The notes: a model not told the origin generated them from the sequence alone. A stretch of 64,000 nt of DNA from Rana temporaria (GCF_905171775.1 NC_053489.1:141745142-141809141), one strand, 5' to 3'; positions 22,349-34,030 are shown, numbered from the stretch's first letter. A program made the numbers and translations.

Positions 22349-22971
22349 TTAAAAATGTTTTTTCCCTAAAGTTTTTGGAAAATGTGGAATAATATTTTTT
22401 TTTTTTTTACACAATGTTGACAATTAATACGTATATTAGTATAAGGAAACCACGTGTGTGAGACTTTTCACAGCCTAACCAAATAAATGGACCCAAAATC
22501 TAAGGAGCACCTTCAGACTTTCTAGGGACATATAGTACTCATCTTTAGTGCCATGAAAAAGCACTCATACCTCTTGAAATTGTCCACATTTTTTCATATA
22601 ACAACCAAAAACGTAAGTATTCTTTTATTGGGATTTTATGTAATAGACCAACACAATATGGCAGATAATTGTGAAGTGGAAGGAAAATGATAAATGGTTT
22701 TCGAATTGTTTTACAAATAAATATCTGAAAAGTGTGGCGTGCGTTTATAGTCAGCCCCCCTTAATCAAAACTTTGTAGAACCACCTTTCGCTGCAATTAC
22801 AGCTTTACACATTTTGGGAGTGACATTGTTGCCCATTCTTCTTTGCAAAATAGCTCAAGCTCTGTCAGATTGGATGAAGAGCATCTGTAAACAGCAATTT
22901 TCAAATCTTGTCACAGATTTTCAATCAGATTTAGGTCTGCACTTTGACTGGGCCATTCTAATGCTGCGTAC

Positions 22972-23534
22972 ACACGACCGTTTTTCATGACGTGAAAAAT
23001 GATTTTTGTTTTTAAATGTCATTAAAAACGATCGTGTGTGGGCTCCAGAGCATTTTTTATGACGTGAAAAATGGGCATTAAAAATGTAGAACATGCTCTA
23101 TTTTTTGGCGTCATTTTTCAAGTTGTAGTCTTTCACGTCGTAAAAAAAAATGATTGTGTGTAGGCTTTAACAACGTGAAAAAAACGCGCATGCTCAGAAC
23201 CAAGTTATGAGACGGGAGCGCTCGTTCTGGTAAAACTAGCGTTCCTAATGGAGATAGCACATTCGTCACGCTGTAACAGACTGAAAAGCACAAAGACAGA
23301 AAAGCGCGAATCGTCTCTCACCAAACTTTTACTAACACAAAATCAGCAAAAGCAGCCCACATCCGAATGGTACTTCCCCTTTATAGTGCTGTCGTACGTG
23401 TTGTACGTCACCGTGCTTTGCTCGAGCATTTTTTTTTTCACGATCGTGTGTAGGCAAGGCAGGCTTGACAAGATTTGGGTTTAAAAAAACATTGTTTTTT
23501 CTAGAACATTAAAAATGGTCGTGTATACGCGGCA
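22972..23534. mobile_element. TGCCGCGTACACACGA-family MITE, copy 1
   Basis: Ends TGCTGCGTACACACGACC and, inverted, TGCCGCGTATACACGACC. Flanked by TAA at 22969-22971 and 23535-23537. Removing one copy gives continuous Tc1 sequence (ccattctaacacatgaatat). The 3-bp TAA duplication suggests PIF/Harbinger. The interior carries repeated hairpin-forming tttttcatgacgtgaaaaa blocks. Confidence 0.85.
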
Positions 23535-23997
23535 TAACACATGAATATGCTTTGATCAAAACCATTCCATTGTCCTGTTGGTAAGTGAACTTGCGCCTCA
23601 GTCTCAAGTCTTTTGCAGACTCTAACAGGTTTTATTCTGAGATTGTCCTGTATTTGGTTCCAGCCAACTGACCCATCAGATCTGACCAGCTTTCCTGTCC
23701 CTGCTGAAGAAAAGCATCCCCACAACATTAAACTGCCATCACCATGTTTCATGGTGGGGATGGTGTGTTCAAAGTGATGTGCAGTGATAGTTTCCCACCA
23801 CATATAGCAATTTGCTTTTAGGCCAAAAAGTTTAATTTTGATCTTATCTAACCAGAGCACCTTCTTCCAAATGTTTGCTGTGTCCCTCATATGGCTTCTC
23901 GCAAACCAGAAACGGGACTACTTATGGCTTTCTTTCAACAATGGCTTTCTTCTTACCACTCTTCCACAAAGGCCAGATTTGTGGAGTGCATGACTAA

Positions 23998-24413
23998 AGC
24001 CCTGTACACACGATCAGTCCATCTGATGAAAACGATCCGAAGGACCGTTCTCATTGGTTAACCGATGAAGCTGACTGATGGTCTTATGTGCCTACACACC
24101 ATCAGTTAAAAAAACGACCGAGTCCAACATGGTGACGTAAAACACAACGACGTGCAGAGAAAAATTAGGTTCAATGCTTCCAAGCATGCGTCGACTTGAT
24201 TCTGAGCATGCGCAGGTTTTTAACCGATTCTTTTGCGTACTAACCATCGGTTTTGATCTATCGGTTAGGCGTCCATCGGTTGAATTTTAAAGCAAGTTCT
24301 AAATTTTTGGACCGAAGGATAACTGACCGATAGGGCCCACACACGGTCGGTTTGGACCGATGAAACGGTCCTTCAGTCCATTTTCATCGGTTTAGACTGA
24401 TCGTGTGTACGCG
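23998..24413. mobile_element. TGCCGCGTACACACGA-family MITE, copy 2
   Basis: Ends AGCCCTGTACACACGATC and, inverted, CGCGTACACACGATC. Left flank TAA (23995-23997), right flank tat (one mismatch). The interior has paired accgatcggtt-type words. It lies in the same Tc1 as copy 1. Confidence 0.75.
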
Positions 24414-25227
24414 TATAGTTGTCCTGTGGACAGATTCCCCCACCTGAGCTGTGGATCTCTGAAGCTCCTCCAGAGTTATCATGGGCCTCTTGGCTGCTTT
24501 TCTTATTAAGGCTCTCCTTGCCCGGCCTGTAAGTTTAGGTGGACGGCCATGTCTTGGTAGGTTTGCAGTGTTGCCATACTCTCCATTTTCAGATGATGGA
24601 TTGAACAGTGCTCCATGAGATGTTTGGGATATTTTTTTTATAAGCTAACCCTGCTTTAAACTTCTCCACAACTTTATCCCTGACTTGTCTGGTGTGTTCC
24701 TTGGCCTTCATGATGCTGTTTGTTCACTAAAGTTCTCTAACAAACTTCTGAGGGCTTCACAGAACAGCTGTAGTTATACTGAGATTAAATTACAAACAGA
24801 TGGACTATATTTACTAATTAGGTGAATTCTGAAGGCAATTAGTTTCACTAGATTTTAGTTAAGGTATCAGAGTAAAGGGGGCTGAATACAAATGCACCCC
24901 ACACTTTTCAGATATTTATTTGTAAAAAGAATTTGAAAGCCATTTATAATTTTCCTTCCACTTCACAATTATGTGACACTTTGTGTTGGTCTATCACATA
25001 AAATCCCAATAAAATAAATTTAAGTTTTTGGTTGTAGCATGACAAAATGTGAAACATTTCAAGGGGTGTGAATACTTTTTCCAGGCACTGTAATTTCCTG
25101 AATACTTATTACATTTTTTGAGGCCTTGGAGAACCATGACAGTAGAAACACCCACAAAATTACCACATTTTAGAAAGCAAACACCCCAAGTTTTTTTAAG
25201 AGGCATGGTATGTCTTTTGAAGACACA

Positions 25228-25960
25228 GGCCCAGATTCTCGTAGATGGGCGTAAAAGTCCGCGGGCGTAATGTATCTCATTTACGTTACGCCACCACAAG
25301 TTTTACAGGCAAGTGCTTTTATTCACAAAGAACTTGCCTGTAAAGTTGCGGAGGCGTAGCGTAAATCACCCGGCGCAAGCCCGCCTAATTCAAATTAGCC
25401 GGGTAGGGGGCATGGAGCATTTAAACTAAGCACGTTCCCGCGCCGAACGTACTGCGCATGCGCCGTCCGAAAAATATCCCAGGGTGCATTGCTCCAAATG
25501 ACGTCGCAAGGACGTCATTGGTTTCGACGTGAACGTAAATGGCGTCCAGCCCCATTCACGGACGACTTACGCAAACGACGTCATTTTATAAATTTCGACG
25601 CGGGAACGACGGCCATACTTAACATTGGTTGCCCCTCATATAGCAGGAGCAACTTTACGCCGCGCAAACCTAATGTAAACATCGTAACTTCACTGCGTCG
25701 ACCGCGCGTACGTTCGGGAATTCGCGTATTTAGCTAATTTGCATACTCAACAGGGAAAACGACGGAGGCGACACCTAGCGGCAAAAAAAAAAATTGCATC
25801 TAAGATCCGACAGCGTAAGACCCTTACGCCTGTCGGATCTAATGGATATCTATGCGTAACTGATTCTAAGAATCAGTCGCATAGATACGACGGCCCAGAT
25901 TAGGACTTACGACGGCGTACATGGCGTTGCGCCGTCGTAAGCCCTTTGAGAATCTGGGCC
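25228..25960. mobile_element. Harbinger-like GGCCCAGATTCTC element
   Basis: Ends GGCCCAGATTCTCG and, inverted, GGCCCAGATTCTCAAAGG. Same family as 10502-11223 and 14154-15409, sharing the cgcaaacctaatgtaaac and cgacgtgaacgtaaat blocks. Flanking triplets differ (aca / ttc), so no duplication is preserved. Confidence 0.78.
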
Positions 25961-26414
25961 TTCATTTTTTGCTACAAGTTTTTGAAAACATAGTAATTTG
26001 TTTAATTTCATTTAAGATATTTTTTAACATACAGCATAGGAGTAAGAATTTGACCCCAAAACATATTCTGCAATTCCTCCCATGTAAGGCGATACCACAT
26101 GTATGGTATGTTTTTCAATGTTTGGACTGTTCACACAAATCATGCAATATTATCAAAACCAACGTATGGTAATTGTTACCTTTTTGCAAGTGGTCAGGGA
26201 ATATAGCTTAGTGTAGCATTGTCTATAGCAGTCCTCATTCCTAAAAGCTAAGTAAGACTAACCCACTGATACATGGATGCCTCCACGAATGCCATGTTCA
26301 CTGGCCAGGAAGTACAGGAGGCTGAAGAAAAGAAAAACAAAAAAGTTCCTATGCTTTAAATAATTTCATTTATGGATTCCTCTCATGTAAATATCAAATT
26401 TTATAAATTTTTGT

Positions 26415-27435
26415 TTAGATACACAGGGGATCCATTCCGTGGCTTGTCCTTGTGAACAACAAAAAATTCATTGTCAGTTTATTTAGTAAAAAATTTAAGA
26501 TGAATGTGATCTCTAAATGGTTTGGTATCTCCGTAGGCAGTGGACTCCTCCCACCAACCCATGTAAGTGGGGGCAGATTTAGCCCCCATCGAAATGCCAT
26601 ATCTTTGGAGATGCAAAAATCCACCAAATAAAAAGTAGTTGTGGGTCAGTGAAAAAGTAATGCTCTCCAAAAAGAGATACCCTCATTCAACCGAAAACTC
26701 AGTATTTAGGTCCAAAAAATGTTTCAAGATCCTGAAGCTCTAGAGATGAGACATCACACGTAAACCATTTACAGTCAATGCACCAATGTCTTGTACTCAA
26801 ACTTCTGTATAAGGAGGACAGGCCAATCACAATGGATTCAAGGAGAGTGTCTATTTGATTGCCCAATTTTTTTTCTAAAGAGCCAATACTGCTTGCAATA
26901 GGTCTCCTTTTTATAGTAGACAATTTATGCACCTTAGGAAGGTGGTAAAATATAGAGATAATGGAGTATTCCAGAATCAATTTCTGGGAGATATCATGAT
27001 CGAGAATTCCATTAGCTACTGCTTCTTCGAATATGTTCTCAAATTCTTTCACATACTGTATACAGGCATACCCCGGTTTTAAGTACACAATTGGGTTTAT
27101 TTACTAAAGCTGAAAAGCAAAAAATCAGGCTCACTTCTGCATAAAAACCAATGAGCTTCCAGGTTTTATTACCAGTCTTAATTGAACAAGCTGGGGATAG
27201 AAGCTCATTGGTTTCTATGCAGAAGTGAGCCTGATTTTGCACTTTCCAGCTTTAGTAAATAAACCCAATTGTGTACTTAAAACCGGGGTATGCCTGTATT
27301 GTGTTAGGATCCCGACTTAGGGTACTGGAGTTCGAGAGTTGTCTTAAAGCTTCTTATCTATAGTCGGTGGTATTCAGTACAACTACAACTCCTCCTTTAT
27401 CTGCACTAATGATGGTAATTGCAGAATTCTCTTTA
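26415..27435 (-). pseudogene. Penelope-like reverse transcriptase fragment
   Basis: In minus-strand order: ISADKGGVVVVLNTTDY (near 27381-27415; the ADKGG box is a Penelope-RT signature), SRDPNTIQYVKEFENIF, then FYHLPKVHKLSTIKRRPIAS (near 26885-26955), CDVSSL (near 26740, motif A position) and GISMGAKSAPTYMGWWEE (near 26550-26610, motif B position). The expected IDD motif C appears only as a TDN-like remnant near 26470 in a stop-broken frame. A 234-bp palindromic MITE (27063-27296) sits between the first and second blocks. Not functional. Confidence 0.85.
27063..27296. mobile_element. Palindromic TA-flanked MITE
   Basis: TA at 27061-27062 and 27297-27298. Long inverted arms start CAGGCATACCCCGGTTTTAA, run through gggtttatttactaaagctg and continue toward the centre (caggctcacttctgcat / atgcagaagtgagcctg). 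A TA duplication and a near-perfect palindrome fit a mariner-type MITE. It sits inside the Penelope-like RT. Confidence 0.85.
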
Positions 27436-27740
27436 AGAGAGCAAAGCGTTTATTTTCGAAGTTTGATTTGTCTATGGGAATATCTTGTGTTTTTGTTCTC
27501 TGCTAATACAGCAGAGTCCAGTTCTATACATTTTTTTTATTTTATTTTTTTATCCACTTTTCTCCCCTTTTATGTATTGATAAAAAAATTGAATTTCTGT
27601 TTAATAGATGTAGTCATTTTAGGATGAGGGGTAATCTTCTGTGTCACTGACAGACAGTTAGATCCATGTTCAATATGCTTAAATCATGAATCAAACATAA
27701 ATCTCGAAAGTTTAAATGACAAAAATGTAAGTGACTGACA

Positions 27741-27779
27741 TGTACTTAATTTTTCTAATAATCTGAAAAATTAAGTACA
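27741..27779. repeat. 15-bp perfect inverted repeat
   Basis: tgtacttaatttttc (27741-27755) and gaaaaattaagtaca (27765-27779), with a 9-base loop. It lies in the decayed Penelope-like region; function unknown. Confidence 0.7.
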
Positions 27780-28265
27780 TATTAAATGTTTCACCTAATG
27801 CATCCCTTAAACAATTATATCTGTTGTGTTTCTTCCCTCTCATTATTTTTTTTCTTTTGTTGTCCTGTTCGCTACTCTGAGTTTTTTTTTTTTTTAGTTT
27901 ATTGAGATTTCCTTTTTCTTTTGCTAGTACTAGACATGGTAGAAGAAAGACATGGTACTGACGTTTCTCCTTTTGTATCAAAGAAACCTCTCCTGTCGTC
28001 CCATGGGAGTAGATACTGTTCTGAGTATAAAACCTAATGGATTTCGGAAAACTATTGCTGTATACATTTCTGTATCTTTCTTTTCTCAGGGTGTACACTT
28101 TATTTTCCTCACAGTCTGTCTCACATGAACTTGGATCTTTTGGTGTCTGTAATTTTATCTTCCAAAGTGTTAAAATTCTTAGTAAATTTCTCTTCGTGCT
28201 GTTCAAATTCTGAAGCTTTGTTATTTCTCCAAACCATCTTGAATGTTGTTAATTTCATTATTTAA

Positions 28266-29306
28266 CCACTTCAATACCATGCACTTTCGCCCCTTCCTGC
28301 CTAGGACAGTTTTGAGCTTTCAGCGATGTCACATTTTGAATGACAATTGCGCAGTCATGCAACACTGTACCCAAACTAAATTTTCTTCCCACAAATAGAG
28401 CTTTCGTTTGGTGGTATTTGATCACCTCTGTGGTTTTTATTTTTTGCTAAACAAACTAAAAAAGACTGACATTTTTGAAAAAAAAAATTGTTTCTTCGTT
28501 TCTGTTATAAAATGTTGCTTTCTTCTTCACTGATGGGCACTGATGAGTCGCACTGATGAGGCAGCACAGATGGGCACTGATGAGTTGCCACTGATAAGGT
28601 GGCACTGATGGACACTGATGTGGAGGCACTGATATGTAGAATTGATGGGCACTAATAGGAGGCACTTATATGCAGCACTGTTAGGCACTGACAGGTGGCA
28701 TTTATGGGCACTGACAGGCAGCACTAATGGGCACTGATAGGCAGCACTGATAGACACCAATATATGGCACTGATGGGAAGCACTGATTGGGCAGGTACTG
28801 AAAAGGTGTTAATGCTGGGCACTGATTGGTACTGTGATGGACACTGATTGGCACTAAGGTGGGCACTGATTTGCACTGTGGTGGGCACTGATTGGCACTT
28901 TATTGGGCATTGAGCGGGAGTTATGATGGGGCACAGACTGGGCACCGATTGGCAGCTGATGGGTACAATTGATGGGGGCTGTGCTGATAATCAATGTGCT
29001 GATTATTAGCACAGACCCCCACCTCTGTCAGCACGAACCGAGGAATGCTGTTTACCGGCACTTCCTGTTTTTTTTTCCTGGTGATTGATCACAGCTGATC
29101 ACATGGTAAGAAGCCACTCTCAGAGTTTTCTCAACACGATCGGAGATGTGGTGTGTCAGACTGACACGCCACACTTACGATCGCTGTGGTGCACACCCCC
29201 ACAGGCGTGTGCCGGCATGTTATCCTGCTGGACGTCAAATGATGCCCAGTCAGGATAACAGAACCACTTCCCAGCCATCATTCTGCATACGGCAGGTGGG
29301 AAGTGG
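28266..29306. mobile_element. CCACTT/TTAA-family element with minisatellite, complete
   Basis: TTAA at 28262-28265 and 29307-29310. Ends CCACTTCAATACCATGCAC and, inverted, CCACTTCCCACCTGCCG. The family box is at about 28385-28445. The middle (28530-28965) is a gcactgatgggcactgat minisatellite. Near 28975-29015 there is a short hairpin (gctgtgctgat / atcagcac-type words). It interrupts the Penelope-like coding region. Confidence 0.88.
28530..28965. repeat. gcactgatgg-type minisatellite
   Basis: Imperfect tandem words of about 11-22 bp (ggcactgatgggcactgata and variants). It becomes more irregular to the right, where ggcactgattggcact dominates. Confidence 0.85.
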
Positions 29307-29453
29307 TTAATGTCTCTTTACCAGATTTTTTGCATTCAACTAGTAATTTCATTAATCCAATTATAGCCTGGTCTAGGACCTTTGTCCTTGAATTTTTAAG
29401 TACACGTATAACAAAAAGAAAATACACAAACAAAATATAACAAAATATATTAA

Positions 29454-31544
29454 CCACTTCATGCAAAATCACGTACCTATCATTTGCTTAAAGTGTCTAT
29501 ACCGGGGTGATGCCTGCAGTTGCAGGCATCACCTGGTACCATTTTTTGTAGCTAACGGTTGGCTATCTCATGATAACAACTGATGCAGCTAATAAGCCGT
29601 TCGACCATTATCACCAGGCTCGGGAGGGGACATCCCCACCGTCCCACCACCTTCTGCCGCTCTGGCCCAGTCTCCCGTCCTACCGAGAGACCAGAGTGAC
29701 CATCCGGTATGTCCGAGAGGTGTGTGGTGTCCCGAACGAATCCAGAAATGGCTTAGATTGGGTCTCCTATGTAAAAACATGGAAGCGACGTCACAACGTT
29801 ACTTCCGGTTTACTTAGCTGCCAATGGTGCCGATTTAAAAAAAATGTCAGTATTCCAAAACGCAGATTTTGCTGTTTTGAATACTTTGAAGTGCAAAGGA
29901 GGGATTTGGGGTCTTTTAGACCCCTGATCCCTCCATTAACCACTAGAGTACCGGGCCATTGTCAAATGACGGCTCCACGGTGACTCTGAAAACTCAACAG
30001 GACGTCATATGACATCCTGGATTCCTCTGGCCACTGGGGGGGGGCGCGTCCCCGAGATGCCGATGCGCGTGCCTGGCGGTCGCGATGTCCGCCAGGTACC
30101 AGCGATCGGTAACGAAAGAGCAGTGACGTGGAGCTCTGTGTGTAAACACAGAGCTCCACGTCCTGTCAGGGGACAGAGGAGACCGATCTGTGTCTCTTGT
30201 ACATAGGGACACAGATCGGTCACCTACCCCAGTCACCCCCCTTCCCCCACAGTTAGAACACAATACAGGTATACATATTAACCCCTTCCTCACCCCCTAG
30301 TGTTAACCCCTTGAATGCCAGTCACATTTATACAGTAATTAGTGCATATTTATCGCATTAATCGCTGTATAAATGTGAATGGCGCCAAAAACGTGTCAAA
30401 AGTGTCCGATGTGTTCGCCGCAATGTCACGGTGACAGTAAAAAAATCGCAAATCGCCGCCAATACTAGTAAAAAAATTAATAAAATAAAAATGCCATAAA
30501 TCTATAAACGCTCTAACTTTTGCGCAAACCAATCAATATATGATCATTGCGATTTTTTACCAAAAATATGTAGAAGAATACGTATCGGCCTAAACTGAGA
30601 AAAAAAAAAGTTTTTTTTAAAAAAAAATTGATATTTATTAAATAAAAAAGTAAAAAATTGTGTTTTTTTTTTAAATTGTCACTCTTCTTTTGTTTATAGC
30701 GCAAAAAATAAAAACCGCAGAGGTGATCAAATACCACCAAAAGAAAGCTCTATTTGTGGAAACAAAATGATAAAAAAATTGTTTGGGTACAGTGTAGCAC
30801 GACCGCGCAATTATCATTCAAAGTGCGACAGTGCTGAAAGCTGAAAATTGGCTTGGGCAGGAAGGTGCGTACAGTAAGTGCCCGGTATGGAAGTGGTTAA
30901 GAGTACCTGTCACTGTCTATTACTGTCACAAGGGATGTTTACATTCCTTGTGACAGCAATAAAAGTGATAAGATATATTTATTTTAAAGGGACAGTGTTC
31001 AATAAAAAAATTATAAAATAAATAAGATTTATTTTTTAAAGCTCCCCATCCCCACGAGCTCACGCACCAAAGAAACTGCATACATAGGTCGCACTTTCAA
31101 ATATAAACGGTATTCAAATCACACATGTGAGGTATCGCCACGATCATTAGAGTGTGAGCAATAATTCTAGCAAAAGACCTCCTCTGCAAATCCAAATAGG
31201 TAACTGTTAAAAAAATTGTAAACGTTGCCTATGGAGATTTTTAGGTACCATAGTTTGCCGCCATTTCATGATAGGTTAGGTATCTATTCACTTAGTGTAA
31301 CATCATCTTTCACAATATGCCAAAACATTGGGCTATACTGTTTTCTTATTTGTTTATTTTAAAAAAAAATCCCCAAAAAATCATGTTTGAAAGTCTGCTG
31401 CGCATAAAATATTGCACCAACCACCATGTTATTTGTCTAGGGTCTTTGCTAAAAAATACATATATAATGTTTGGGGGTTCTAAGTAATACAGATTTTAAT
31501 TTGTAAGCAACAAGTGCCAGAAATATGTTTGGTCCAGAAGTGGT
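29454..31544. mobile_element. CCACTT/TTAA-family element, interrupted by another copy
   Basis: Starts after TTAA (29450-29453) with CCACTTCATGCAAAATC. It has the family interior (cctgtcactgtctattac, cacatgtgaggtatcgcc, tagcaaaagacctcctctg) and ends near 31544 in a degenerate gaagtggttttcgg. A complete relative (29940-30896) is inserted at a TTAA. Confidence 0.72.
29940..30896. mobile_element. CCACTT/TTAA-family element, complete, nested
   Basis: TTAA at 29936-29939 and 30897-30900. Ends CCACTAGAGTACCGGGCC and, inverted, CCACTTCCATACCGGGCAC. The family box (aaaaccgcagaggtgatcaa onward) is at about 30705-30765. A 15-bp inverted pair (gagctctgtgtgtaaacac / acagagctccac) lies near 30131-30162. 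It is nested in the element 29454-31544. Confidence 0.88.
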
Positions 31545-31549
31545 TTTCG

Positions 31550-32065
31550 GTGCTCAGATGCAATGTAGTCCCTCTTTAAAAAATAAAACTGGTATATAGC
31601 AGAGGTAATAAGGATAGAAATCTGGTATATACAGTTAGTACAAGAAAAATATGTAAATTTCATCAAATTGTTGATAAATACTATATAGTATAATATAATT
31701 GTGTAAATTTGCTCATGTATTAAAATTGACTCTGCAATAAAGGGGCACCAGTATTTTATAAAAGGATGTTCAGTGGAGAAAAACCTGAGCTTACTTTAAA
31801 AAGTGTTCCTGTAGGCTGGCCAAGCATGGCCAACAAGACTTCCATTGAGAGATACAGTATCTCTGGCTTCCTGTGCAGAATCTAGGACATGAGAATTGTT
31901 GGGCATTGCACAAGCAACTAAGGCACGACCCAAACATCTGAGGAATAAGTGCTATCCCTCTGATATACAACAAGATGTGTGCAGTGCCCTCTTCCTCCCC
32001 TTTCACACAGCAGAATTCATTTCTATTGGTTAGCTGTATTTTGCAGGACAGCAAGAATATGTCTC
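31550..32065. other. Unassigned, low-copy-looking DNA
   Basis: No repeat ends or trustworthy frame. An 87-codon minus frame (31791-32054) lacks any family motif. Confidence 0.3.
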
Positions 32066-32068
32066 TCT

Positions 32069-32415
32069 CAGTACCGATCCTGACCTCCCTGGGGCCCTAA
32101 GCAAAATGACATGGCACATTAAAAATGAGAAGCGGGGGGCGCTGACGACAGTGACATGTCACATTAAAGAAAGTTGAGAAGTGGGGGGAGGGGGTGTTCT
32201 GCTGTCGAAAATGACATCTTACAATAAATTGAGAAGCGGGGGGTGCTGACTTCTTACCTCTTCTCCCATGCAGCCCACGAGTTGAGAAGCGGGGTGAGGG
32301 GGCGAAAATGACTTCTCACCAGGCGGGACCTCTAGTAATTTTTGTTGGGCCCTTCGCAGCTTTGCTGGGCCCTAAGCGCCTTGCATAGTGAGCCTATAGG
32401 GAGGATCGACCCTTG
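32069..32415. mobile_element. hAT-like short element with gagaagcgggg repeats
   Basis: Inverted ends CAGTACCGATCCTGAC and GGATCGACCCTTG, both next to gtctctctc, giving an 8-bp or longer (tc-rich) flanking repeat. The interior has three or four imperfect units of gttgagaagcggggg with atgacatgtcacattaa. The exact boundary is ambiguous by 1-2 bases because the flank is repetitive. Confidence 0.65.
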
Positions 32416-32897
32416 TCTCTCTCATAGGAATGGGGCAACAGCAGATATACCCATTAAAAAGAGGAGACCTTTGAATTTCCAGCAGAGCTACGCAGTGAAG
32501 TTTGATGTAATGGGAGGAAAGTGAGTGTTTAACAAGCACTCTGTACTTGAGGGTGGGGGATATATTAAAGGACACATTCACTGAAAATTAACTTGTCCTT
32601 TAAGTTATTTTTATACAGCATTGTAGAGATAAAATCTGGCCATCCACAAGAACATTTTGCTGGGGTGGGCTGAGCTGTTGAACATTTTCTATGACATAAC
32701 TGAGTGTAAATAAACCAGATGTATTTCTATTAAGCTTATTTCCAACTCACTGGACCTCTACTATGCAGATGCTACTTCATTTCATTTCTGGCAGGATGTT
32801 TGGCATTCTGTTAAATAAACACTCTGATTCATCCAACTGATTTATAGAATAATAATTTATATGGGGTAGAAACAACATTTTTTAGTTTGTAAATTTC
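32416..32897. other. Unassigned DNA with a tiny TTAA-bounded remnant
   Basis: Mostly unremarkable. At 32569-32599 a 31-bp stretch with inverted ends (aggacacattcactg / acttgtcct) lies between TTAA at 32565-32568 and 32600-32603. It looks like a deletion remnant of a TTAA-type MITE. Confidence 0.4.
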
Positions 32898-33280
32898 AGC
32901 TAACTTATACAATTAAAGATGCAGGCTTTGGAGGTTGGGGTTGGGTTGACCTACTAAATGGAAATAGACTGTTCAGTCTGCAAGGGAAGTTGCACTTTGC
33001 AACTGAATATTCCCCAGAGCTTAGTGAATGAGGTGAAGCTCTATTGACTTCTATCATCCAATCATATGTAACCAGAACTGCTATTTTTTTTTATATTTAC
33101 CTTGCATGTGATTGGGTATACATTGCAAAATGAAGCTTCACTACATTCACTAAAATCTGGGGAAAATTCCCTTGCAATGTGCAACTTCCCTTTGCTAAGT
33201 GAACAGTCTATTTGCCTTTACTAAATCAACTCCAATGTGACTCAAAAGCCTGCATTCTTAATTGTATAAATTAGCCTATT
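32898..33280. mobile_element. Foldback MITE (aaatagactgttca arms)
   Basis: Arms of about 115 bp: acttatacaattaaagatgc .. aaatagactgttcagtctgc .. aagggaagttgcactttgca on the left and the inverse of a diverged copy on the right. The centre is near 33090. Similarity across the arms is about 80 percent by eye, so it is old. No flanking duplication identified. Confidence 0.75.
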
Positions 33281-33418
33281 TGCCTTTACTACATTTTCAC
33301 AATGATACCCCTATGTATACACATTACACCCAAAAAATTCACAAAATGTTAATTATCATACAGTTTGATAATTTGCAGACAATGCTCAAAGTTTTGGAGT
33401 GTTTTTGGGTACGTGGCA

Positions 33419-33901
33419 CATAGGGGAGATTTACTAAAACTGGAGGGCACAGATTCTGGTTTATCTGTGCATAGAAACCACCAACTTCTAATTTTAGCTT
33501 GTTCAATTAAAGCGTAACTCCACTTTTGTTGAGAAAAAAAAAATTCCCCCCTCTGGGTGATCTATATACATTGCAAGGATTATAAAAAACCTTTGTTGCA
33601 GATTCTTACCTTTTGTTATTCTGAAGAAATCCCTGTGTGTTTGTCTGGGCCGAGTGGGTCTAATGGGAGTGGTTTCATATTTATTAGTCCGCTGTGGAAA
33701 CTGCAGAGCACTAATGAGGAAAGCTGCTGGGCCTGCACCCCTTCAGATGTGTTCCTATTGGAAGTATCTCACCAAAAAAGAGATCTTTGTTGCAGGGGAT
33801 GCCTGAAATCTGACTTGTATCTTAGGCAGACTTCTGGGGGAAAAAATCCCACACAAAAGTGGAGTTATCATTTAAGCTTTGGACAATAAAACCTAGAAGT
33901 T
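33419..33901. mobile_element. agatttactaaaactgg-type repeat, interrupted
   Basis: Left block gagatttactaaaactgg .. gtttatctgtgcatagaaac and right block gcttgttcaatt / agctttggacaataaaacct match the repeat at 42040-42541. A TTAA element (33511-33871) splits it at ttcaaTTAAgctttgg. Confidence 0.65.
33511..33871. mobile_element. TTAA-flanked MITE (AGCGTAACTCCACTTTTG ends)
   Basis: TTAA at 33507-33510 and 33872-33875. Ends AGCGTAACTCCACTTTTGTT and, inverted, ATGATAACTCCACTTTTGTG. The host repeat is continuous across the empty TTAA. A 110-codon plus frame inside has no recognised motif. Confidence 0.85.
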
Positions 33902-34030
33902 TTTTGGTTGGCTGGCTTTTTGATGGGACATCCAGGTATGTCTGTTGGGTTTTCTGCTGGCATTGGTACACAGACAATTGATTTTGGACCATAGAAACAC
34001 AGAAAGAATGGATTGCGTGAAATGTCTTAA

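Larger units (their letters stand above)
22860..24711 (-). pseudogene. Tc1-like transposase, decayed and interrupted
   Basis: Minus-strand pieces. The N-terminal DNA-binding region lies at about 24711-24418. The catalytic region is at 23890-23540, with VLWLDKIKIKLFG standing where WTDE is expected and HGDGSLMLWGCFSSAGTGKL after it. A trace of the DLNxIEN block lies near 22920-22960. Stops, frameshifts and two inserted MITEs rule out function. Confidence 0.85.
22548..25090 (-). mobile_element. Tc1-like transposon, old, split by two MITEs
   Basis: The right end, inverted, reads CAGTGCCTGGAAAAAGTATT then cacaccccttgaaatg, and it lies next to TA (25091-25092). The left end (from 22548 after TA 22546-22547) carries the same repeat with a few changes and two bases missing. 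Two TGCCGCGTACAC-type MITEs (22972-23534 and 23998-24413) are inserted. The ends are more diverged than in the Tc1 at 5942, so this copy is older. Confidence 0.88.
20694..26192. mobile_element. CCACTT/TTAA-family element, long copy, heavily interrupted
   Basis: Starts after TTAA (20690-20693) with CCACTTGACGACCGCC. Its pieces (20694-21874, 22353-22545, 25093-25227, 25961-26192) follow the order of the complete copy at 49280-51531. The right end near 26192 is a degenerate aagtggtca. Interrupted by a CCTCCCTGG element, a Tc1 element and a Harbinger-like element. The pieces show no coding capacity. Confidence 0.65.
26415..29449 (-). mobile_element. Penelope-like retroelement, decayed, interrupted
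   Basis: Coding relic on the minus strand starting upstream near 29430 and ending near 26415. Removing the CCACTT element (28266-29306) and one TTAA leaves an in-frame join (KSGKETLNEINNIQDGLEK). The upstream part has a Lys-rich stretch with a LEDKITDTKRSKF block, as found before the RT of Penelope-like elements. The RT part is listed separately. Termini and the GIY-YIG endonuclease were not found. The interval 26193-26414 between this and the element to its left holds nothing I recognise. Confidence 0.75.
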
